From assembly GCA_910578325.1 (NCBI GenBank), contig CAJTQT010000002.1:62001-126000 (forward strand): DNA of 64,000 nucleotides, written 5' to 3'. The stretch is from an uncultured Christensenella sp. Its GTDB lineage: Bacteria > Bacillota > Clostridia > Christensenellales > CAG-917. The position numbers were made by a program, and so were the translations under genes. The notes beneath the pieces were generated by a model, which worked only from the letters and a program-made list of their open reading frames with translations, did not search any database and was not told the origin of the DNA. Positions 8,349-16,440 of this stretch are shown here, one piece after another; the first letter of the stretch is position 1, and each line of letters starts with the position of its first letter.

Positions 8349-9032
8349 ATGAGTGAAATAAGGACCATAAACCTTTCAAAAAGCGTATTCGAGGACAACG
8401 ATAACGAAGCGGATCTGCTTCGCGCTTATCTGAAATCCAAAAATCTGTTTTTGGTAAACGTAATGTCTTCTCCCGGAGCGGGAAAAACCACTACGTTGAT
8501 TTCGCTTATCAACAGACTGTCTGACAGATTCAGAATAGGAGTGATGGAAGCGGATATCGATTCCGACGTTGACGCGGTGAGAGTTGCCGGCAGGACGCAC
8601 TGCAAGTCCGTCCAGTTGCACACGGGCGGTATGTGTCATCTTGACGCCGCTATGACGAAGCAGGGGCTGGACGGCATAGGGATAGATGATTTGGATTTGG
8701 TGTTTTTGGAAAACGTCGGCAATCTCGTCTGTCCTGCGGAATTCGATACGGGCGCGCACCTGAATATGACGATTCTGTCGGTTCCGGAAGGCGACGATAA
8801 ACCGTTGAAATATCCTTTGATATATCAAAAGTGCGATTTGGTGCTCATCAATAAAATCGATGCCGCGCCGTATTTCACTTTTGATTTAAAGAAGTGCGTG
8901 GATAATATAAAATTCAGAAACAATAATTCGACCGTAATCCCGATATCCGCCAAAAGCGGCGAGAATCTGGACGTCGTAGTCGATTATTTTATAAAAAAAT
9001 TGTCAAGCGGAGGGAAGAGAGACAATGCCTGA
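8349..9032 (+). CDS. hypB: HypB-type nickel-insertion GTPase, copy 2
   Basis: A 227-residue HypB paralog. It keeps the canonical features: Walker A SSPGAGKTT, EADIDSDVDAVRVAGRT, a CHLDA metal-site motif, ENVGNLVCPAEFDTG, SVPEGDDKPLKYP and the guanine motif NKID. Compared with copy 1 it looks like the standard enzyme. I place the start at 8349 (MSEIRTINLS), since an in-frame ATG at 8340 overlaps the -10 box; there is no Shine-Dalgarno, consistent with a leaderless mRNA. Its stop overlaps the start of the 966-residue oxidoreductase by 8 bases, and hypA follows that gene with another overlap, so the three form one translationally coupled operon. HypA and HypB should act together as nickel chaperones, but no hydrogenase, urease or CO dehydrogenase gene is in view. 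Confidence 0.9.
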   Translation: MSEIRTINLSKSVFEDNDNEADLLRAYLKSKNLFLVNVMSSPGAGKTTTLISLINRLSDRFRIGVMEADIDSDVDAVRVAGRTHCKSVQLHTGGMCHLDAAMTKQGLDGIGIDDLDLVFLENVGNLVCPAEFDTGAHLNMTILSVPEGDDKPLKYPLIYQKCDLVLINKIDAAPYFTFDLKKCVDNIKFRNNNSTVIPISAKSGENLDVVVDYFIKKLSSGGKRDNA

Positions 9033-11925
9033 ACAATGTAATGATAAAAAGGTCAGGAGCAAGTATCAGGGCGAGAAAAACGTAGATAAATGCTATGTTA
9101 AACTCGGAAAGAAAATCACGGACGTAGTCGTACATAAAATCGCAGGATTCGGTTCTGACGCGCCCGAGTATTGGGGATTGAAAGAGGTTCTGACACCCGA
9201 AATGTGCGATATCTGCTGCAAGATGAAGTTGCGCAAATATTACACGTTTGAGGAACTCCTCAAAATGAACAAGGGTTACGAGCCTAAGAGATTGCACGAT
9301 CTGTTCGAAGAAATGTCGCTTATCGGTATCATCGAATACGATTACGGCGACAATTACGGCTATGAGTGTGAACTTAAAGATAAGCCTCGCGTAAAGAGAT
9401 ATCGCGTGCCTTTCTTCGTTCCCGGTTCCGCGGAGTTGTTCAATTCCACGGTTGAACGCATTCAGAAGAATCCCACGGTTGCGAATTTCTTTGAAAGAAT
9501 GACGTTCATTCCTCTTGCGGGCGTAACGCAAATGGTGCCTCCGGGAGGCGACGGCATAGGTATGCACGTTATTCCTGTTGAGAAAGCCATAGAGTCTGAA
9601 AACAAGGCTATGGATATCGAGAAGATTTCCCACTGGCTGAAAAAGTACGACGGACATCTGTCCGCAGGCATCTGCTCCTGCCGCGCGTCCCGCGCAGTGC
9701 TCGGCGACGGCTGTACGGATGACGTTGACGACTGGTGTATTCAGGTCGGTGATATGGCGGATTATGCCGTTGAGACGGGCAGGGCGCATTATATCGATAA
9801 GGAAAGAGCGCTTGAAATCCTGCAACTCGCCGAAAAGAACGGTTATGTGCATCAGATTACGAACATTGACGGTTCGGACAAGATTTTCGATATCTGCAAC
9901 TGTAACGTCAAGATTTGTAACGCTTTGCGTACTTCTATGCTGTTTAACACTCCCAACCTGTCCAGAAGCGCGTACACCGCAAAAGTCGATAAAGAGAATT
10001 GCGTAGCCTGCGGCAAGTGCGTCGAAGTATGTCCCGGCGGCGCGGTTAAACTCGGTCAGAAACTCTGCCATAAGGACGGCACGGACGTAAAATATCCGCA
10101 CGCTCCTTTGCCCGACAACAATATTTGGGGCAAATACGCTTGGGACGAGGCTTATCGCGATACTGCCAGAATGTCCAACACTTACGAAACGGGAAGCGCG
10201 CCCTGTAAGGCGGCTTGTCCTGCACACGTACCCGTACAGGCGTATATCAACCTTGCAAAGCAGGGCAAATATAAAGAGGCTCTCGCTATGATTAAGACCG
10301 AAAACCCGTTCCCCGCGGTGTGCGGACGCGTTTGCAACAAGCGTTGCGAAGACGCGTGCACGAGAGGTCTTATCGATAAACCCGTATCCATCGACGCGAT
10401 TAAGAAGTTCGTTGCGGATTTGGAAATCAATTCCGAAAACCGCTACGTGCCCGAAAAACTCGTTCAGTCAGTATACGGCGAGTTTAAGGAAAAAATCGCG
10501 ATTATCGGCGCAGGTCCCGCAGGTTTGAGCGCGGCGTATTATCTCGCACAGATGGGTTATACCCCCACAGTCTTCGAAAAAAACGAAGTTGCCGGCGGTA
10601 TGCTTACCTACGGTATCCCCAGTTATAAACTCGAAAAAGACGTTATAGAGGCGGAAATCGAGATAATCAAACAACTCGGAGTCGAAATCAAGTGCGGCGT
10701 AGAGGTTGGAAAAGACGTCACGATTGCGCAACTCAAAGAGCAGGGATATAAAGCGTTCTATATTGCAATAGGCTGTCAGGGCGGAAGACGTCCCGACGTT
10801 GCGAACAATACCGCCGTCGGCACGGATATCGCAGTCAATTATCTGCGCGAATCATTCGAGAACAGAGATAAAAGATTCGAGGGTGACGTGGTTGTCGTAG
10901 GCGGTGGAAACGTCGCAATCGACTGCGCGAGAAACGCTCACCGTTTGGGCGCAAAGTCCGTAAATATGTTCTGCCTCGAAACGAAGGAAGAAATGCCCGC
11001 TAACGACGATGAGATTATGGAAGCCATCGAGGAAAACGTCACTATAAATACCTCGTGGGGTCCGAAAGAAGTTCTCGTCGGCGAAAACGGAGAAGTTACG
11101 GGAATCGTATTCAAGAAATGTCTGCGTACAATAGATCCCGCAACGAATAAATTCTCTCCTGTTTATGACGAGGAAACAGTAATCGAAGTCAAAGCAGATA
11201 AGATTGTATTCGCAATCGGTCAGGCGATTGAATGGGGCAACCTCCTTGAGGGCACCAAAGTGGAATTCTGGCACGGAAATTATCCCGTTGCGGATAAGTT
11301 CACGTATCAGACGGCGGATCCCGATATTTTTGTCGGCGGCGACGTGTATACGGGACCGAGGTTTGTAATCGACGCTATTGCTGCGGGACACGAAGCGGCA
11401 GAGAGTTTGCACCGTCACGTACGTCCTGCGGCGCATATGACTATCGGAAGAGACAGAAGACAGTATACGCCTCTTAACAAAGACGATTTGAAATATCCGT
11501 CCTATGACAAGGCAGGCAGACAGGAAGCGGGAATGGACGAGACAATCGACTATAAGAACTCCTTCAAGGACGCGCACAATACGCTTTCGGAGAAACAGGT
11601 CAAAATCGAAACCAACCGCTGTCTGGGATGCGGTGCGTCGTATGTCGATCCAAACAAGTGTATCGGTTGTGGACTTTGCACGACTAAGTGTCAGTTCGAC
11701 GCAATACATCTTGTGAGAGACCATCCGAAGCATTCCACTATGATAGTAGCCGAGAAAAAGGTTGGCGGTCTTTTGAAATATGCGGTCAAGCGCAGTTTCA
11801 GGATTCTTGCGCACGCAGGTTCTAAGGAAGCGAGAATGCTTGCTAAGAAACGCCGTACTTATAAAAAGGCAACTAAGGAATTCCGCAAGAAATATCCGAA
11901 CACGGGAAATTCGCAAAATGCATGA
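9025..11925 (+). CDS. Large multi-domain Fe-S/FAD oxidoreductase with a GltD-like module
   Basis: 966 residues. Residues about 1-320 are a conserved but unnamed region with Cys-rich elements: CSCR near 215, CTDD and WC after it, and CNCNVKIC near 293. A ferredoxin site CVACGKCVEVCP follows at about 326-337. From about 393 it is like the glutamate synthase small subunit: PCKAACPAHVPV and CGRVCNKRCEDAC for Fe-S binding, an FAD fold IIGAGPAGLSAAYYLAQMGY (about 492-511) and an NAD(P) fold VVVVGGGNVAIDCARNAHRLG (about 620-640). Near the end CLGCGAS..CIGCGLCTTKC (about 866-890) gives further clusters, then a basic tail. It probably moves electrons between NAD(P)H, FAD and Fe-S partners in the cytosol. 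GGAGGGAAGAGA precedes the ATG. It overlaps hypB (8 bases) and hypA (8 bases), linking it to nickel handling. Electron acceptor unknown. Confidence 0.85.
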   Translation: MPEQCNDKKVRSKYQGEKNVDKCYVKLGKKITDVVVHKIAGFGSDAPEYWGLKEVLTPEMCDICCKMKLRKYYTFEELLKMNKGYEPKRLHDLFEEMSLIGIIEYDYGDNYGYECELKDKPRVKRYRVPFFVPGSAELFNSTVERIQKNPTVANFFERMTFIPLAGVTQMVPPGGDGIGMHVIPVEKAIESENKAMDIEKISHWLKKYDGHLSAGICSCRASRAVLGDGCTDDVDDWCIQVGDMADYAVETGRAHYIDKERALEILQLAEKNGYVHQITNIDGSDKIFDICNCNVKICNALRTSMLFNTPNLSRSAYTAKVDKENCVACGKCVEVCPGGAVKLGQKLCHKDGTDVKYPHAPLPDNNIWGKYAWDEAYRDTARMSNTYETGSAPCKAACPAHVPVQAYINLAKQGKYKEALAMIKTENPFPAVCGRVCNKRCEDACTRGLIDKPVSIDAIKKFVADLEINSENRYVPEKLVQSVYGEFKEKIAIIGAGPAGLSAAYYLAQMGYTPTVFEKNEVAGGMLTYGIPSYKLEKDVIEAEIEIIKQLGVEIKCGVEVGKDVTIAQLKEQGYKAFYIAIGCQGGRRPDVANNTAVGTDIAVNYLRESFENRDKRFEGDVVVVGGGNVAIDCARNAHRLGAKSVNMFCLETKEEMPANDDEIMEAIEENVTINTSWGPKEVLVGENGEVTGIVFKKCLRTIDPATNKFSPVYDEETVIEVKADKIVFAIGQAIEWGNLLEGTKVEFWHGNYPVADKFTYQTADPDIFVGGDVYTGPRFVIDAIAAGHEAAESLHRHVRPAAHMTIGRDRRQYTPLNKDDLKYPSYDKAGRQEAGMDETIDYKNSFKDAHNTLSEKQVKIETNRCLGCGASYVDPNKCIGCGLCTTKCQFDAIHLVRDHPKHSTMIVAEKKVGGLLKYAVKRSFRILAHAGSKEARMLAKKRRTYKKATKEFRKKYPNTGNSQNA

Positions 11926-12265
11926 GTTAGGTATAGTAGTTCACGTTATAGAACAGGTCGAGAAAGTCGCGGATGAAAACAACGTCGATAAGGTGACGAA
12001 GTTGACTCTTGAAGTCGGCGAAGTTTCCTCAGTTGTGCCCGAACTTTTTAAAGACTGTTTTGAGTGGTCTAAGAAAAAATCCGAGTATCTCAAAGATGCG
12101 GAACTCGAACTGGTAGTTCTCGAAGGTATATCGTATTGCGAAGACTGCGGTCAGACGTACAAAACAACGTCTTATGCAAAACAATGCCCGCATTGCGGAA
12201 GCAATAAGACGTATCTTGTCACAGGGAACGAAGTTAGAATCAAGGATATAGAGGTTTTGCAGTAA
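11918..12265 (+). CDS. hypA: HypA nickel chaperone
   Basis: 115 residues. The start is ATG at 11918, overlapping the end of the preceding gene by 8 bases; this gives MHELGIV, and the Met-His-Glu start is invariant in HypA because His2 binds nickel. The zinc site is C-E-D-C (YCEDCGQ) and C-P-H-C (CPHCGS), about 20 residues apart, as in the family. HypA delivers nickel to hydrogenase precursors (or, in some bacteria, urease) with HypB. A further in-frame open stretch upstream is not used, since it lies inside the preceding gene. It ends a tightly coupled operon hypB-oxidoreductase-hypA and is followed by an intrinsic terminator. Confidence 0.95.
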   Translation: MHELGIVVHVIEQVEKVADENNVDKVTKLTLEVGEVSSVVPELFKDCFEWSKKKSEYLKDAELELVVLEGISYCEDCGQTYKTTSYAKQCPHCGSNKTYLVTGNEVRIKDIEVLQ

Positions 12266-12282
12266 CCCATTTTAAAAAGATG

Positions 12283-12309
12283 AAAAGCAGTCCGAAAGGG
12301 CTGCTTTTT
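12283..12309 (+). terminator. Intrinsic terminator after hypA
   Basis: Stem AAAAGCAGTCC / GGGCTGCTTTT (one G-T pair) with a GAAA tetraloop, ending in a T run at 12304-12309. Confidence 0.92.
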
Positions 12310-12466
12310 AACGTGTAATGATCCCGCCAAATTTTAAAAATTCACCGTTTACCCGTTCAATGTATCCTAATTTTGTTTTAATTTCAAATATGTGATTATA
12401 GATGGCGCATTTTTGCTACGACAAAAATATAATGGAATACAAAATCTATCACCTTGGAGGGAGCCG

Positions 12467-13534
12467 ATGGCAAATGCAGAAAGATTTTACATAGGCGGAA
12501 ATGACGAGCATGGAATGAATCCGCCAACTGCCGGAAAACGTACTCCGGTTATGCCATACATAAACAGAAATTTTTATGAGAACGAATTTAACCGACCTGC
12601 AAAATATTACTTTTTGATTGCCTGTCTGAGAACGGGATTTAACGTCTATGACATTAAGCCCGAAATCACCGACGTTTCGATATCGCAAAGAGTCACGCGG
12701 GCTAACAGACAGGGGCTGACTTGTATCGTCACCTACGCTTATAATGCGGCGGGAAATGCGCTTGTTTTCTCGTCCGCAAACGGATATCGGGTATATTATT
12801 CCAATGAAAACAGGTTTTCAAGTTCGAGCAGATTGCTTGCGTATGACGTATCGGCGGGTATAGGCGAGGAAGTGGAAACAAGAAATCTCGGAGTTTCAAC
12901 ACTTGCGGAAATAGGTATGCTGCGCTCGGTAAACTGTCCCGCAGTCATATCGGAATGCGGATTTATGACAAATTTCAACGAAGCGAAACTTATGGTCGAT
13001 CCCGACTTTCAGCGTATGTGCGGAGACGGCGGCTGCATAGGCGTCAGCAATTATCTTGACGTGGAATATGTTGCCGATATAGATTATACCGAAATGCCGA
13101 CCATAAGAATAGGCACGAGAGGAAACGTCGTCAAATTTTTGCAATGCTATCTGAATTTATACGGAAATGCGCTGTCTGTCGACGGAATGTTCGGCTCCGG
13201 CACTCAGCAGGCAGTAAAGAAATTTCAGCAGGATAACGGGTTGACGGCAGACGGCATTGTGGGCAGAAATACTTGGAGAACACTGCTTATGCAGGACGCG
13301 TCATTACCTTTACTGAGACAAGGAAGCAGAGGTGTATATGTGAGGTATCTGCAACAGAAACTGCTGTCAAAACTCTATCCTGTCGGCACTCCCGACGGCA
13401 TATTCGGAGCAAATACTCTGAATGCCGTAAAGCAGTTCCAGCAGGAAAACGGTTTAGTTGCGGACGGTATCGTAGGCGCGCTCACTTGGGCTAAAATCAC
13501 GCCGGTAGGCGGTGGAAGACCTATGCCGAATTGA
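12467..13534 (+). CDS. Amidase_3-like protein with two peptidoglycan-binding repeats
   Basis: 355 residues from ATG 12467, chosen because TGGAGGGAGCCG lies just before it; an earlier in-frame ATG (12392) has no ribosome site. Residues about 1-205 resemble N-acetylmuramoyl-L-alanine amidases of the Amidase_3 family: His15, YENEFN (Glu38/Glu40) and ISECGFMTNFNEAKLM at the end match three expected zinc or catalytic positions. The usual S-I/L-H-x-N-A is T-Y-A-Y-N-A, so one zinc histidine seems absent. Residues about 218-280 and 287-350 are two PG_binding_1 repeats (GxxVKFLQ...VDGMFGSGTQQAVKKFQ...DGIVGRNTW). There is no signal peptide, so export, lysis or action in the mother cell would be needed for it to reach wall. 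Binding to peptidoglycan is likely; hydrolysis is doubtful. Confidence 0.75.
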   Translation: MANAERFYIGGNDEHGMNPPTAGKRTPVMPYINRNFYENEFNRPAKYYFLIACLRTGFNVYDIKPEITDVSISQRVTRANRQGLTCIVTYAYNAAGNALVFSSANGYRVYYSNENRFSSSSRLLAYDVSAGIGEEVETRNLGVSTLAEIGMLRSVNCPAVISECGFMTNFNEAKLMVDPDFQRMCGDGGCIGVSNYLDVEYVADIDYTEMPTIRIGTRGNVVKFLQCYLNLYGNALSVDGMFGSGTQQAVKKFQQDNGLTADGIVGRNTWRTLLMQDASLPLLRQGSRGVYVRYLQQKLLSKLYPVGTPDGIFGANTLNAVKQFQQENGLVADGIVGALTWAKITPVGGGRPMPN

Positions 13535-13567
13535 TTATATCCTATATAATACTGTGTTTGCTTTTAT

Positions 13568-13600
13568 CGAAACGGAGACAGACATTAAGTCTCCGTTTCG
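13568..13600. terminator. Hairpin between convergent genes
   Basis: A 12-bp perfect stem CGAAACGGAGAC / GTCTCCGTTTCG with a 9-base loop, between the amidase gene (+) and the recombinase gene (-). Neither strand has a strong T run after it, so efficiency is uncertain. Confidence 0.55.
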
Positions 13601-13620
13601 TATCGCATGTTATCGGCCAC

Positions 13621-14538
13621 TTATAGCAATCGTCCCAGACGGTTCATCATTTCTATTTTATGTTGCATAAGCGAATGGGCATATCTGTTGAGCGTGATTG
13701 CGGCGTTTTTGTGTCCGAGTATTTCGGACAGCGTTTTGATATCCATTCCGCATTCAATGGCTCTTGTTGCAAATGTGTGCCGTAGCGAATGAACGCCGCG
13801 GTGAGGAATGCCGAGGTTTTTCAGAATAAGTTCGAAACTGCGCTGATATGAGCGCACTCCGACAGGACGCCCGTTATGCGATATGACGTGTTGACAATCA
13901 CCGCAATGTTTTTGAAGTTGTTTGAAAACGGATTTGAGTTGTTTTGGAAAAGGTATAGTTCTCTTTGAACTGAGAGTTTTAGGCTCGCAGAGGCAAAGTC
14001 CGTCTTTTGTATCGTAGCAGGTTTTGTTTACAGATAGGGTGCACGCCTTTAAATCTACGTCATCCCATCTAAGCGCGAGTATTTCACCCACGCGCAGTCC
14101 GGTATAAAGGCATATCACGAATCCGAGAAATTTAGTTTTTCTGTTAAACAGACAGAATTTTTCAATAAGCAGTTGTTCTTTGAGCGACATACACTGTATT
14201 CGCTTTTCGACCGTACGCGGCCGTCTGATTTTGTCGGCTATAAAGTGTTGCGTCAATCCTGCCTGATGCGCGGATCTCAATGCGTTTTGCAATACGGATA
14301 TGACGCAGTTTACAGAGTTTGAAGACAGCGGCTGTTTTGTCCTGAGATTGCCCGATTTAAGCAGGGTGGCCACCATACGCTGTAAAACTGACAAAGTCAG
14401 GTCATCCATATCCAAGTCGCCTATGTAGGGAGCAATATGCAATCTCGATATTTCGCAGTAGCGTTTATAAGTGCGCGTTTTGTTTGCAGGTTTAACGTAA
14501 TTTTCAAGCCAGTCGCATAGCCAGTCGGAAAGTTTCAT
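13621..14538 (-). CDS. Stand-alone tyrosine recombinase (integrase family)
   Basis: 305 residues from ATG 14538, chosen over a TTG ten codons earlier because CGAGG sits seven bases upstream. The N-terminal SAM-like core-binding domain (KLSDWLCDWLENYVKPANKTRTYKRY) is followed by the catalytic domain with the full set: Arg in YTGLRVGEI, Lys in the beta-hairpin region (PKTLSSKRTIP), His-x-x-Arg in HSLRHTFAT, His in LGHKN and the Tyr nucleophile in LNRYAHS. It cuts and rejoins DNA by a covalent Tyr intermediate. No phage or conjugation genes adjoin it and no att site was found, so it need not be an element integrase. It is a candidate for inverting the repeat-flanked promoter at 817-987, 13 kb away; that link is inference. 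Two copies of a 12-base dyad precede it. Confidence 0.9.
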   Translation of the reverse strand: MKLSDWLCDWLENYVKPANKTRTYKRYCEISRLHIAPYIGDLDMDDLTLSVLQRMVATLLKSGNLRTKQPLSSNSVNCVISVLQNALRSAHQAGLTQHFIADKIRRPRTVEKRIQCMSLKEQLLIEKFCLFNRKTKFLGFVICLYTGLRVGEILALRWDDVDLKACTLSVNKTCYDTKDGLCLCEPKTLSSKRTIPFPKQLKSVFKQLQKHCGDCQHVISHNGRPVGVRSYQRSFELILKNLGIPHRGVHSLRHTFATRAIECGMDIKTLSEILGHKNAAITLNRYAHSLMQHKIEMMNRLGRLL

Positions 14539-14563
14539 AATCAACCTCGATTTCTTATTTGAC

Positions 14564-14630
14564 GGCAATATGCCGACTTGAAAATAATAGTCGAAAACAT
14601 TTCCGATTTGTAAAAAATGGCAATATGCCG
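14564..14630 (-). promoter_or_regulatory. Two copies of the dyad GGCAATATGCCG upstream of the recombinase
   Basis: The same 12-mer, GGCAATATGCCG, occurs at 14564-14575 and 14619-14630, in the same direction, 55 bp apart, 26-92 bp upstream of the recombinase ATG. Each has 4-bp arms GGCA/TGCC. They flank the AT-rich stretch where a promoter would lie and could be operators or recombinase binding sites. Confidence 0.6.
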
Positions 14631-14706
14631 TACTAAAATTTAAACAGAGAGGTTGCTTGTATATAGAAACTTAGAATATAGTTTTAAATTGTAGTTATTA
14701 AATAAT

Positions 14707-14733
14707 AAAAGCGGGCGTAAACGCCCGCTTTTA
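14707..14733 (-). terminator. Intrinsic terminator of the YegP gene
   Basis: Reading on the minus strand: AAAAGCGGGCG-TTTA-CGCCCGCTTTT followed by an AT-rich T-containing tail. It lies 23 bp past the stop at 14756. Confidence 0.85.
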
Positions 14734-14755
14734 AAACTGTATTATGTAGTTTATC

Positions 14756-16312
14756 TTACCACAAATCGTCGTTGCGTTCGACTTCGGCGTCTTTTGCAGC
14801 GCGCGCGATAGCGTCAATGCCTTTTTTGGCTGCGTCTTTGGAGAGATATCCATCGTTGGTCGCCGCGACCATATTTCCGTTTGACGCATACAGACGGAGA
14901 CGGAATTCGCCGCGTTTATCAAGATAAACAACCCACTTGGGGAATTTCTGCTCGACAACGTTTTTGAGAGTCTGGTCTTCAATGGGTGCGGTTGCAGCAT
15001 TATTCATAACACTTTGCACGCCGTTTTTGCAAGCGCCGAGCGAAGTATATTGACCTGCGGAAACTGCAACGACTCTTTTGTTTGAAGAGAAAAGTTTGAA
15101 TACGAAATTGTCTGCGCCGGTACGTTTAATGACAAATTTTCCGTGATTACCGACTGCTTCATCTTCAACTGCCTGAACTTCCGCTTTGGGTGCTTCTTTG
15201 GCGGTTTTTTCTTTAACTTCGTCGGAAGCATTGGCTTTTGTTGCGGGCTTTGTAGCCGCTTTTGCAACGACATTCTCCTTTGCTTCGGAATTTTTAGCCT
15301 TGGTTGCGGGCTTGGTTTCTTTGGCTACAACAGTCTCTTTCTCTGTCGAGGATTTGACTTTTGCGGTCTTAGTTGCTTCTTTTGCCATATTTTTTACCTC
15401 CGTATATGGATGTGTATTTTTTATTTCGCCACGGTAGTTATCCGTTGCTTTCTTATTTGTTTTCGCCGTTTCCGCACTTGCAGCGTTCTTGTTTTCTGTG
15501 AGAGTATTCTTTTTTGAGGTTGCAGAGGAGTCCTGTTTAGTTCCCGTCTTAGAGCCGTCTTCTGCTTTTTTATTCTTTGGCTTTTCGAATTCTTTCGTTT
15601 TGTCGACAGGGTTTTGCGATTTGCCTTTTTTGCCGCTTGATTTGCTCACATCTGCGCTTGCCCACGGGTCGTTTGTCTTAGGTTTAGGCTTGCTAACTCT
15701 TATAGCCTGAGGCGATTCGCTGCTTGCAGATATTGTAAAATCCGTCTTTGAAAGCACGTTTTTTACTGAGTTTTGCTTGTCGAGTTTTTTTATGCTCGTT
15801 CTTATGTGCGTTGTTTCCTGTATAGATGATACGTTCTCGTTTATCGCAATATGTGCGGATTTTGGCTTGTTTTCGCGTTTTTGAGGCGATTTTTCTTCGC
15901 TGTTCTTATTTATTCTATTGCTATCGCTGTTTATATGTGCGTTTTTCGAGGTGACGTTCTCGATATTTTCTGAACCTTTGTTCTCTGATACATCTTTTGT
16001 ATCTTTCGACAGGGCGGTTTCCTGTTCAGGTTCATTTCCGCCATTTAGCGTTTCTGAAGCGGCTTTCCCTTTTGCACGCGAAACTTCGATTTGTGGTGAA
16101 GGGTGTTTTTCCGCGTCGGAAACGACAGTTGCATCCTTACTGTTTAATGTGTCGGAAGACATCTGTTTCGATTTGCGTTTACGGTTGTTAGGGGTATCGG
16201 CGAGAGTTCCGACAGGTGCGTCGGTTTCGTCATCGGTGATAATTTCGCTTTCAAAAAAAATCAGTTCGTCAGTCACAATTTCCCCTATAACCCGTCTTTT
16301 TGACAAAGACAT
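14756..16312 (-). CDS. YegP (DUF1508) protein with a long low-complexity N-terminus
   Basis: 518 residues. The C-terminal part has two YegP repeats: GKFVIKRTGADNFVFKLFSSN..VVAVSAGQYTSLGACKNGVQSV and KWVVYLDKRGEFRLRLYASNGNMVAATNDGYLSKDAAKKGIDAI, ending DDLW as in many Clostridia homologues. YegP domains are small beta-rich modules of unknown role. Residues about 20-380 are rich in Ser, Lys, Asn, Thr and Glu and look disordered, with Ala/Lys/Thr repeats (KPATKAK, KPATKAN). A perfect internal ribosome site, GGAGGT, lies 8 bases before an in-frame ATG at 15388, so a 210-residue YegP protein is probably made as well or instead. A good promoter precedes the long form. No function is assigned. Confidence 0.75.
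   Translation of the reverse strand: MSLSKRRVIGEIVTDELIFFESEIITDDETDAPVGTLADTPNNRKRKSKQMSSDTLNSKDATVVSDAEKHPSPQIEVSRAKGKAASETLNGGNEPEQETALSKDTKDVSENKGSENIENVTSKNAHINSDSNRINKNSEEKSPQKRENKPKSAHIAINENVSSIQETTHIRTSIKKLDKQNSVKNVLSKTDFTISASSESPQAIRVSKPKPKTNDPWASADVSKSSGKKGKSQNPVDKTKEFEKPKNKKAEDGSKTGTKQDSSATSKKNTLTENKNAASAETAKTNKKATDNYRGEIKNTHPYTEVKNMAKEATKTAKVKSSTEKETVVAKETKPATKAKNSEAKENVVAKAATKPATKANASDEVKEKTAKEAPKAEVQAVEDEAVGNHGKFVIKRTGADNFVFKLFSSNKRVVAVSAGQYTSLGACKNGVQSVMNNAATAPIEDQTLKNVVEQKFPKWVVYLDKRGEFRLRLYASNGNMVAATNDGYLSKDAAKKGIDAIARAAKDAEVERNDDLW
15386..15402 (-). promoter_or_regulatory. Internal ribosome site and start inside the YegP gene
   Basis: On the minus strand: ACGGAGGTAAAAAATATGG, a near-ideal Shine-Dalgarno with 8-base spacing to an in-frame ATG at 15388-15386. 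It would start a 210-residue product (MAKEATKTAKV) holding only the last part of the linker and both YegP repeats. Confidence 0.7.
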
Positions 16313-16330
16313 TCTACAACAACCGAGTTA

Positions 16331-16359
16331 ATTCTATCATATATATCAGAGTAAAGCAA
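16331..16359 (-). promoter_or_regulatory. Promoter of the YegP gene
   Basis: On the minus strand TTGCTT (16359-16354), a 17-base spacer and TAGAAT (16336-16331), just upstream of the start at 16312. It is divergent from the pcrA promoter. Confidence 0.75.
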
Positions 16360-16411
16360 CTGAACTAGGCAAACTTTTTCTTCCAAATTTTGTGCTTTAT
16401 TCTTAAAAAAA

Positions 16412-16440
16412 TTGATATTTACCACAATATGTGGTATAAT
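16412..16440 (+). promoter_or_regulatory. pcrA promoter with an operator-like dyad between -35 and -10
   Basis: TTGATA (16412-16417), a 17-base spacer and TATAAT (16435-16440). The spacer is almost filled by the dyad ACCACA-ATA-TGTGGT (16421-16435), well placed for repressor binding. The ATG is at 16449, eight bases after the -10 box, so the mRNA should be leaderless or nearly so. Confidence 0.85.

Noticed and set aside
8989..10227. A 412-codon minus-strand frame opposite the Fe-S/FAD oxidoreductase
   Set aside because: Shadow of the conserved + strand gene; no start context and no recognisable domain.
5826..12265. A hydrogenase maturation operon
   Set aside because: Only hypA and hypB are present; hypC, hypD, hypE, hypF and hydrogenase structural genes are missing from the window.
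13621..16312. Prophage or integrative element around the recombinase
   Set aside because: No phage structural, replication or conjugation genes, no att repeats and no tRNA next to it. The amidase-like gene alone is not enough.
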